This document shows positions 57,749-64,000 of a DNA stretch of 64,000 bases, piece by piece. Each line of letters opens with the position of its first letter. Position 1 is the first letter of the stretch. The stretch covers positions 68,867 through 132,866 of the forward strand of contig JAJECS010000015.1 of NCBI GenBank assembly GCA_022821905.1, read 5' to 3'. Source of the stretch: Chloroflexota bacterium (lineage in GTDB: Bacteria > Chloroflexota > UBA11872). A model generated the notes under the pieces. It saw only the letters and a program-made list of their open reading frames with translations, did not search any database and was not told the DNA's origin. Both the position numbers and the translations under genes were made by a program.

Positions 57749-59332
57749 TCATGACAGCACGCGCAACTCGATGCCCGTGTAGTAGTGAGTCAGGATTTCG
57801 TCATAGGTATGCCCGGCCAGCGCCATGCCTTGCGCGCCCCATTGGCTCATGCCCAGACCGTGGCCGAATCCGCGTCCGGTGAGGACCAGCGCGGGCGGGC
57901 GCTCGAAGACTGCGACGTGCACGGCGCCGTTCACCAGCTCGATATCCGGCGGCGCCGTGGCGAAGGCGATGCTGCGGCGCAGGGAAGCCAGGCGGTGCCC
58001 TTCGTCGAGCAACACGCCGAAGCGGCGGGGCGCCGCGCCGATCAGCTCCAGCGACGACACCGGGGAGAGCTCCAGCTCGACAAACGCGCTGGGCAGGCCG
58101 AGCGCCGTGCGCACGTCGTCGCCAAAGAGCTCGACCTCTCCCGCAGCGCCGACGACCAGAACCCGCAGCGGACGTCCCGCCGGCGTGCGCTCCAGGACGC
58201 GCAGGTCGACGATCGCGCCCACGCCCCGGTTGCGAAAGGCGCGATAGTCGGCCAGCTCGGACAGCGGGATCGTCCGCGACCAGCGATAGCCCTCGGCGCC
58301 CCATGACACGGTCAGCGCGACCGCGTCACCGGGAGACGGCACGCTGCGAAGATAGGGAACGGGCGTGCCCCACACGTGCTCGGAACTCTCGGTCACGTCG
58401 CCGGCATTTGCCGAGTACAGCGCTTCGATCGGCGCGCCGTTGAACATCGCCACGACGCCCGCCGTGGCAGCCACGGCCGCCTGCGTGCGCTCGGACTCAC
58501 TGCGCGTGCCGGCATACGCCTGGCAGTTCTGGTTGTCGCAGATGTCGTAGATCTCCTCGGGTTGCAGGTGTTGGATGGCGTAGGTCCGCGCCGCGACCGC
58601 CTGCGCTTTCAGCGCCTCGATCTCCCAACTGCGAGGCATCTCCGCGCCCACCACCGACGCCAGATAGTCGGAGAGGCCCACGTGATTCACCACGAGAAAA
58701 CCCTGATCGACGCGACGAATGTCGAACCCGCCGCGATATGGCGTGCCGTTGAGGCGTGTCGCGGCATGAGCCTCAGCCGGCCGCACGTCGAGCCTTTCCG
58801 GAAGCTCAAACGTCGCCCAGTCGCCAACCGCCAGGGTCGGGCGCGACGGCAGGATGCGCGTCCCGACGCCGGCCTCCGCCCGGATCAATCGGCGATGTCG
58901 CTCGAGCACTGCAAGGTCCAGGTAAGGACCGAGTTGCACGAGATTCGGCTCGGCTGCCCGCGCCGGGCCGTCGATTCCGATCTCGAGCGCCCACGGCGCC
59001 GCCGCTTGCACGGGGAACGCCAAAAATCGCGCCGATTGCCCGACGAGAATCCGCTGCCCCGCCACCAGATCCCGCGCGCGTCCATCGACGACCACTGTCG
59101 CCGGGCCCTGGGGCTCGAGCGCGAGCGTGTCGCCCACGTCGCCGAGCAACACGCGAATGACCTCGGGCAGGGCCAGGTCGCGCTGCTGGGCGCCCACCCC
59201 GGTCGTTGCGAGCAGCGCAAGCACAAGCGCAACACCACCCGCGGCGGCGACCGCCAAGGATCGCAGCCGGGCGGTTGGACGACTGGCCGCCGTGGGGCGC
59301 ACGGGCGCGCCTGCCTCACGCGGCGAGATCAT
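57749..59332 (-). CDS. SpoIID/LytB-domain protein, exported
   Basis: Protein of 527 residues. A signal anchor ('SLAVAAAGGVALVLALLATTGVGA', about 25-48) precedes a long unassigned region and a SpoIID domain: 'GLSDYLASVVGAEMPRSWEIEALKAQAVAARTYAIQH', 'CQAYAGTRSESERTQAAVAATAGVVAMF' and 'GRGFGHGLGMSQWGAQGMA'. In Bacillus SpoIID is a lytic transglycosylase for stem-free glycan. Outside spore formers the homologues remodel peptidoglycan. No other sporulation gene is present, so a general wall role is more likely. Confidence 0.9.
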   Translation of the reverse strand: MISPREAGAPVRPTAASRPTARLRSLAVAAAGGVALVLALLATTGVGAQQRDLALPEVIRVLLGDVGDTLALEPQGPATVVVDGRARDLVAGQRILVGQSARFLAFPVQAAAPWALEIGIDGPARAAEPNLVQLGPYLDLAVLERHRRLIRAEAGVGTRILPSRPTLAVGDWATFELPERLDVRPAEAHAATRLNGTPYRGGFDIRRVDQGFLVVNHVGLSDYLASVVGAEMPRSWEIEALKAQAVAARTYAIQHLQPEEIYDICDNQNCQAYAGTRSESERTQAAVAATAGVVAMFNGAPIEALYSANAGDVTESSEHVWGTPVPYLRSVPSPGDAVALTVSWGAEGYRWSRTIPLSELADYRAFRNRGVGAIVDLRVLERTPAGRPLRVLVVGAAGEVELFGDDVRTALGLPSAFVELELSPVSSLELIGAAPRRFGVLLDEGHRLASLRRSIAFATAPPDIELVNGAVHVAVFERPPALVLTGRGFGHGLGMSQWGAQGMALAGHTYDEILTHYYTGIELRVLS

Positions 59333-59341
59333 CTAACGCTC

Positions 59342-59390
59342 ACGCTCCACCACCGCAGGCCAAAGTCGCCTGCGGTGCGGTGGGGAGCGT
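59342..59390. terminator. Long imperfect hairpin between tatA and the SpoIID gene
   Basis: Inner stem ACCGCAGGC/GCCTGCGGT (9 bp, 7-base loop) and outer stem ACGCTCC/GGAGCGT (7 bp) with asymmetric bulges. It lies in the 62-bp gap between two minus-strand genes. No T-run, so it may reduce rather than end transcription into the SpoIID gene. Confidence 0.5.
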
Positions 59391-59394
59391 CGGA

Positions 59395-59676
59395 CTAGGA
59401 CTCGGGCTTTTTCTCGGCGGGGGCCTCGGCTGCGCCTTCGGCCGCGGCGTCGGTGCTGGCAACCGTGGTCGCCGGAGTCTCCGGCGCTTCGCCGGCTTCG
59501 TCCTGCTCCTCCTCGCCTTCTTCCTCGCCCTCGAGGCCCGCCCGAGCCTCGCTGCGGAACTCGCGCACGCTCTTGCCGAGCGCCTGGCCCACGCCCGCGA
59601 TGCGGCCGGCGCCGAACAGAGCAATCACGATGAGCAAGATGATGAGCAGCTCAAGCGGCCCAAGTGATGTGAACAC
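59395..59676 (-). CDS. tatA: Twin-arginine translocase subunit TatA/TatE
   Basis: Pore subunit of 93 residues. 'SLGPLELLIILLIVIALFGAGRIAGVGQALGKSVREFRSEA' has the membrane helix, the hinge and the amphipathic helix of TatA. The tail is acidic and Ala/Pro-rich. GTG at 59676 behind AGGGAGA puts the helix at the N-terminus; a frame from 59775 would hide it. The usual FGPKKLPE hinge reads FGAGRIAG here. It fits the presence of a Tat-type lipoprotein at 31.6 kb; tatC is not in the window. Confidence 0.92.
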   Translation of the reverse strand: MFTSLGPLELLIILLIVIALFGAGRIAGVGQALGKSVREFRSEARAGLEGEEEGEEEQDEAGEAPETPATTVASTDAAAEGAAEAPAEKKPES

Positions 59677-59891
59677 GACTAGATTCTCCCTCGCTGCGGC
59701 AGCGAGAGCGCTGCCCTTGGTGGACGAGTCCTCATTGTCGGGGTTCTGCCACGGCCGCCGGCGCGACCGTTCCACGCGCCGCGACCGACACGTTCCCGAC
59801 TACGGTGCTTCGATACACCGTACGTCACTTTACCTTCTCCCGGTGACTTGGGATGAGAAATCGTCGCGCCCATCCTCAACAACGCCGCATC

Positions 59892-61034
59892 CTAACCCTG
59901 CGCGTTGAGGAGTTGGAATCCGAAATCCAGGAGCACCGCCGCGTCCCGCTCGCGCTGACTGCTTCCCAGGAGCACGACCATGAGGCGGCGCCCATCGCGT
60001 TCGGCCGCGACGATGATGTTGCCGCCGGCATCCTGCGTGCGTCCCGTCTTGACGCCGAGGGCGCCGTCGTATGACCACAGCAAGCCGTTGAGGCTCGTGG
60101 CGGTGTAGGCGCCATGAGCCGGGCGGGCGGGAATCGCATAGGAGCGCGTGGAGACGATACGCGCGATGAGCGGAAAGCGTTCGATCGCGTCGGCGGCGAG
60201 CACGGCCATTTCGAAGGCCGTGCTCCGATGGTCGGGCGAGTCAAATCCCACCGGGTTGGCGAACGTGGTGTTGCCCAGCCCGAGCCGTCGCGCGAGGTCA
60301 TTCATCTGCGCCACGGTATAGGCCTCACCGCCAATCCCATCCGCGACCGTCACCGCCGCATCGTTCGCCGACGGCAGCAACATGGCGAACAACAGGTCCT
60401 GCAGCGTGAGCACTTCCCCGGGGCGTAGGCCGATGACGTTCGGCGGCTGCTCGGCGGCCTCCGGCGGCACCTGGATTCGCATGTCGGCCGGCGCCTGTTC
60501 CAAGGCGACGACGGCAGTGGCCAATTTGGCCAGACTCGCGGGTGCATGCGGCAGATGCGTGTCCCGCCCGTAGAGGATGGTGCGCTGGCCGAGATCGACG
60601 ACCATCGCCGACACGGCCGTGATGGGCGGCGCCTCGAGCGGTTGGATGAAGGGGTCCTCGATGAACGCGGCGGTGCCGTCCCGAGCCAACGTCGGGACAT
60701 TGGCCTGCACGCGGTCCATGTCGCGGTCGAGCAGATTCACCACCCGGCCCATGTCCGGCAGCGGCGCCTCCACCGCCGAGAAGATCCGTGTCAGCACCAG
60801 CACGCCGGCAACTGCCGCCAGGAGCACCAGCAAGAGCTCCGCGCCCCGGCGGAATCGCATCGCCTGCACCCGGCGCACCCGCGGCTGTTGCGCCGGCTGT
60901 CGCAACTGCGCGTGGTAGATCGGCGGCGGCACCGCGACGCCGGTTGCGTCCCCAGGGCCGGCGTCAAGCAACTCCTCTTGCCGCCAACCGTCCAGTGCCC
61001 GGCGTGCCCGGCGGTCTCGCTTTCTTGACGACAT
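59892..61034 (-). CDS. D-alanyl-D-alanine carboxypeptidase (PBP5/DacF-like)
   Basis: Penicillin-binding serine hydrolase of 380 residues that trims stem peptides of peptidoglycan. A cytoplasmic tail of about 60 residues and a membrane anchor ('AELLLVLLAAVAGVLVLTRIF') precede the catalytic domain. Nucleophile motif 'ASLAKLATAVV' (SxxK), 'LPSANDAAVTVADG' (SxN) and 'GVKTGRTQDAGG' (KTG). It lacks the C-terminal amphipathic anchor of PBP5, consistent with an N-terminal anchor. ATG lies six bases after the pyrE stop; ATG at 60860 is an alternative without the tail. Confidence 0.92.
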   Translation of the reverse strand: MSSRKRDRRARRALDGWRQEELLDAGPGDATGVAVPPPIYHAQLRQPAQQPRVRRVQAMRFRRGAELLLVLLAAVAGVLVLTRIFSAVEAPLPDMGRVVNLLDRDMDRVQANVPTLARDGTAAFIEDPFIQPLEAPPITAVSAMVVDLGQRTILYGRDTHLPHAPASLAKLATAVVALEQAPADMRIQVPPEAAEQPPNVIGLRPGEVLTLQDLLFAMLLPSANDAAVTVADGIGGEAYTVAQMNDLARRLGLGNTTFANPVGFDSPDHRSTAFEMAVLAADAIERFPLIARIVSTRSYAIPARPAHGAYTATSLNGLLWSYDGALGVKTGRTQDAGGNIIVAAERDGRRLMVVLLGSSQRERDAAVLLDFGFQLLNAQG

Positions 61035-61040
61035 CGCCTG

Positions 61041-61682
61041 CTACACCACCTGATGCCGCGCGATGTAGTCGAGGCTGCGGCGGTAATCCGCTTCCCGGAT
61101 CAACTGCTCGCTCATGTAGTAGTTGAGCATGGTTCGCAACGAGAGGATGGGCAGCAGGTGCAAGCCGTGGTGCTGGAGACGGCGAGCGGCCCCCAAGTCG
61201 CGATCGATCAGGACGATGACGTCGCGGACCACCAGCCCCTGTTCGCGCATGGCGTTCGCCGTGGCGATCACCGAGCCGCCGGTCGTGATCAGGTCGTCGA
61301 CCAGCAGCGCATGTTGTCCGGGCAAGAAACGACCTTCGAGCGACAGTTCATCGGATGATGGCTGGGGGAACAGGTAGACGAGTGGGACGTCGGTGGCCAG
61401 GGAGTAGGCGGTCGCCAGATGCAGGCCACCCATGGGCACGCCCGCCACAAGCTCCCATGGTTCGGCGGGATGGTGCCGGCGCGCCACCGCAAGCTCCGCC
61501 GTCTGGCGCACCAGGTCGGCAGCGGCGCGAAGCGCGGCAGGGACGGCGATCAGCCGTTTCGGGTTTACATAAACCGGCGAATCGACCGTCGACCGGCCGA
61601 GCGTAAAGCTCCCAAACTCAATACCGCCCAGCTCGTAGATCTGGCGAGCCAGGCCCAGAGTCGTGTTGTCGTCGGCCGTCAC
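61041..61682 (-). CDS. pyrE: Orotate phosphoribosyltransferase
   Basis: Converts orotate and PRPP to orotidine 5'-phosphate in pyrimidine synthesis. It has 213 residues from GTG at 61682. The PRPP-binding motif is 'ALLVDDLITTGGSVIATA'; 'LVAGVPMGGLHLATAYSLATDVPLVYLFPQ' and 'SPVYVNPKRL' complete the site. The frame extends to 61772, but the added residues do not belong to the family. Upstream of and probably co-transcribed with the carboxypeptidase gene; divergent from valS. Confidence 0.93.
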   Translation of the reverse strand: MTADDNTTLGLARQIYELGGIEFGSFTLGRSTVDSPVYVNPKRLIAVPAALRAAADLVRQTAELAVARRHHPAEPWELVAGVPMGGLHLATAYSLATDVPLVYLFPQPSSDELSLEGRFLPGQHALLVDDLITTGGSVIATANAMREQGLVVRDVIVLIDRDLGAARRLQHHGLHLLPILSLRTMLNYYMSEQLIREADYRRSLDYIARHQVV

Positions 61683-61918
61683 GCGCGCCTCGCGCAAGCT
61701 GCGACGCGCCGCGCCCGCCGCTGCGGCCTCCCAGGCGGACCCTGCGTCGCCGCAATTATTGGGGCCAGGCACCGCGCGGTCAAGATTCGCCGCGCCAATG
61801 GACCCGCGAAAGGGTCCGCCCGCCGGGCCAGGTCGCGGTTGAGCTTCGCATCAGACGCGGCAGCGGCGTCTGACACACCTACAATGCGGCGGAATCCGGT
61901 TCGCTCACAGGGAATCTC

Positions 61919-64000
61919 GTGGCCCACGACCCCATCCAGGCTCCCGCCATTGCCGGCATGGAGGGACCCTACGACGCCTCGCGCGTCGAGACCCATTGGT
62001 ACGACCGGTGGGAGGCCGCCGGTCATTTCATGCCGTCCGAAGACTCCGCCCGTGAGTCGTTCGTCATCGCCATTCCTCCGCCCAACATTACCGGAGCCCT
62101 GCACAACGGCCACGTGATGTTCGTGGCCTACCAGGACCTCATGATTCGCTGGCACCGCATGCGGGGGCGCGCCGCGCTGTGGATTCCGGGCACGGACCAT
62201 GCGGCCATCGCCACGCAGGCGGTGATCGAGCGCGAGCTGCGGCGCGAAGGCACGTCGCGGCACGAGATCGGCCGGGAACGCTTCGAGCGCCGCTTCTGGC
62301 AGTGGCGCGATACCTACGGTTCCCGCATCACCCAGCAGCTCCGCCGTCTGGGCACCTCCGCCGACTGGACGCGAGAGCGCTTCACAATGGACGACCAGCT
62401 CTCGCGCGCCGTGCGCGAGGCCTTCGTGCGCCTCTACGAAAAGGGCCTCATCTATCGCGGGGCGTACCTGGTGAATTGGTGCCCGGAGGACCGCTCGGCC
62501 ATCAGCGACCTCGAGGTCGAGCATGAGACGGTCGAGGGCCACCTCTGGCACATTCGCTATCCGCTCCGGGACGGCGGCCACCTCGTCGTGGCCACCACCC
62601 GCCCGGAAACGATGCTCGGGGACACCGCCGTCGCCGTGCATCCGGACGACGAGCGCTATCGCCATCTGGTCGGCGGCACGGCCGTCGTGCCCGGGATCGG
62701 GCGCGAAATCCCCGTCATCGCCGACCCGGAGGTCGACCGCGATTTTGGCACCGGCGCGGTGAAGATCACCCCCGGCCACGACCCCAATGACTGGCGCATG
62801 GGCAAGCGGCATGGGCTTCCCCTCGTCAGCATTCTCAACGACGATGGGTCACTCAACGATGAGGCCGGTCAGTGGGCCGGCATGGACCGCTTCGAGGGGC
62901 GCCGCGCCTACGTCGCCTACCTCGAGTCCGAGGGCCTGCTCGAACGCGTCGAGCCGCACGCCTACGCCCTCGGCCACTGCCAACGCGACGGGACCGTGAT
63001 CGAACCGCGCGTGTCCGAGCAGTGGTTCGTCAATACGCGGCCCCTCGCCGACCGCGCCGCGCAGGCCGTTCACGACGGCACGCTCAGGTTCTATCCGCAA
63101 CGCGCCGCCGCCGAGTTTCTGCGCTGGATGGAGATGATCCAGCCCTGGTGCATCTCACGCCAGCTATGGCTGGGGCACCGCATCCCGGTGTGGTACTGCG
63201 GCGCCTGCGGCGAGACGATCGTCACCCGCACCGATCCGGCGTGTTGCCCGGTGTGCGGCAGCGAAGACCTGGCCCAGGACCCGGACGTCCTCGACACCTG
63301 GTTCAGCTCCGGGCTATGGCCCTTCTCAACGCTCGGCTGGCCGGATGCAACATCCGACTTCGAGCGCTTCTATCCCACCGACGTATTGGAAACCGGAAGC
63401 GACATCATCTTCTTCTGGGTCGCGCGCATGGTCATGCTCGGTCTCGAACTCACCGACCGGCTGCCGTTTCACACCGTCTACCTCCACGGCATGGCGCGGC
63501 ACGCCGATGGATCGAAGGTCGAGAAGTCGAACTATCAGCCGGGCGACGATCCCGCGGAGATTATCGAGCCCTACGGCGCCGACGCCTTCCGCTTCATGAT
63601 CGTGACGTCCTCGTCCGAAGGCGCCGATTTGCGAATCAATCTGAAGCGAATCGAGGCCTCGGCCCACTTCGCCAACAAGCTGTGGAATGGCGCGAAGTTC
63701 GTGATCGGGGCCATGCAGCGCACGGCGGAGTCCGACGCGACGGCCGCACCGACGATCGTCGACGAATGGATCACCGCCCAGCTCGGCGCGCTGCACGCGG
63801 ACGTCGTGCGTCTGGTGGAGAGCTTCCAATTCGGCGAAGCCGGTCGCCGGCTGCACGACTTTCTGTGGTCCGAGTTCTTCGATTGGTACGTCGAAGCGGC
63901 CAAGATTCGCCTCTACTCCGACGACCCGGCCGAGGCGCGCCGCGTCGCCGCAACGTTGGCCCAGGTGCTGGACGGCAGCCTGCGACTGCTGCATCCGTTC
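61919..64000 (+). CDS. valS: Valyl-tRNA synthetase (3' end cut by window edge)
   Basis: Charges tRNA-Val. 694 codons are present. Class I signatures deviate from the textbook form: HIGH is HNGH ('PPNITGALHNGH', about residue 60), and KMSKS reads KVEKS ('DGSKVEKSNYQPGDDP', about 532), keeping both Lys. The editing domain has 'VVATTRPETMLGDTAVAVHP' and 'DFGTGAVKITPGHDPND'. A zinc knuckle-like pattern is present ('WYCGACG...CCPVCG'). 'NLKRIEASAHFANKLWN' confirms ValRS. GTG at 61919 follows AGGGA. The anticodon-binding and coiled-coil ends lie outside the window. Confidence 0.93.
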   Translation, partial: MAHDPIQAPAIAGMEGPYDASRVETHWYDRWEAAGHFMPSEDSARESFVIAIPPPNITGALHNGHVMFVAYQDLMIRWHRMRGRAALWIPGTDHAAIATQAVIERELRREGTSRHEIGRERFERRFWQWRDTYGSRITQQLRRLGTSADWTRERFTMDDQLSRAVREAFVRLYEKGLIYRGAYLVNWCPEDRSAISDLEVEHETVEGHLWHIRYPLRDGGHLVVATTRPETMLGDTAVAVHPDDERYRHLVGGTAVVPGIGREIPVIADPEVDRDFGTGAVKITPGHDPNDWRMGKRHGLPLVSILNDDGSLNDEAGQWAGMDRFEGRRAYVAYLESEGLLERVEPHAYALGHCQRDGTVIEPRVSEQWFVNTRPLADRAAQAVHDGTLRFYPQRAAAEFLRWMEMIQPWCISRQLWLGHRIPVWYCGACGETIVTRTDPACCPVCGSEDLAQDPDVLDTWFSSGLWPFSTLGWPDATSDFERFYPTDVLETGSDIIFFWVARMVMLGLELTDRLPFHTVYLHGMARHADGSKVEKSNYQPGDDPAEIIEPYGADAFRFMIVTSSSEGADLRINLKRIEASAHFANKLWNGAKFVIGAMQRTAESDATAAPTIVDEWITAQLGALHADVVRLVESFQFGEAGRRLHDFLWSEFFDWYVEAAKIRLYSDDPAEARRVAATLAQVLDGSLRLLHPF

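Overview
The window is one continuous piece of a high-GC bacterial chromosome, cut at both ends: a metal ABC transporter ATPase runs off the left edge and valyl-tRNA synthetase runs off the right. Genes are densely packed, with many ATGA, GTGA or TGATG stop/start overlaps. The gene set fits an uncultured member of the Chloroflexota. The reasons are an HspR/HAIR-type heat-shock operon, MurT-GatD lipid II amidation, SpoIID, Tat secretion, and accessory catabolic families (enolase superfamily, creatininase, HpcH/HpaI aldolase, PYROXD2-like oxidoreductase) common in free-living or host-associated marine lineages. This assignment is inference from gene content; no rRNA or other marker gene settles it.

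Layout. 0-3.4 kb: a Mn/Zn uptake operon and a secreted proline-rich/collagen-like protein. 3.5-6.4 kb: a small accessory patch with a VapBC-type toxin-antitoxin pair, an orphan VapB, a PD-(D/E)XK nuclease-like protein and several short palindromic repeats. 6.4-17.7 kb: SRPBCC and HIT proteins, a methyltransferase, a PYROXD2-like oxidoreductase, a secreted Calx-beta/repeat protein, tRNA-Pro(CGG), a FAD-linked oxidase, the murT-gatD pair, an alpha/beta hydrolase and a Rieske protein. 17.8-22.2 kb: a DUF402 protein with a hidden upstream start, a RelE/Phd-type toxin-antitoxin pair, an SRPBCC protein with a receiver-like/DUF3052 fusion, and an enolase-superfamily enzyme.

22.2-30 kb is a minus-strand aromatic amino acid operon, aroF-aroA-aroE-aroC-aroK-aroB, followed by a membrane-anchored gamma-carbonic-anhydrase-like protein and radC. 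Ahead of aroF lies an undescribed-looking leader: a promoter, a 25-codon leader peptide containing Tyr-Thr-Phe-Ala-Phe, and an intrinsic terminator, which suggests transcription attenuation. 30.1-33 kb: a DUF2851 protein and an orphan Tat-exported solute-binding lipoprotein.

33.1-41.9 kb is a heat-shock super-operon, lon-dnaK-grpE-dnaJ-hspR-clpC. A HAIR-like HspR operator overlaps the -35 box of the lon promoter, so the fifth gene probably represses the whole unit. 42-55.3 kb: creatininase-like, RACo-type ASKHA ferredoxin protein, a solitary nuoB, a PHP phosphoesterase, a MATE/ANK-like membrane protein, an ABC-2 exporter behind a terminator-bearing leader, hisG, an MBL hydrolase, a flavin reductase, an HpcH/HpaI aldolase, a lactonase-type propeller and an amidohydrolase. 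55.4-64 kb: an oligopeptide ABC ATPase pair without permeases, SpoIID, TatA, a D-Ala-D-Ala carboxypeptidase, pyrE and valS. MurT-GatD, SpoIID and the carboxypeptidase together indicate a real, amidated peptidoglycan.

No CRISPR array, prophage or complete insertion sequence was seen. The best candidates for new biology are the aro leader and the HspR-controlled lon-to-clpC unit.
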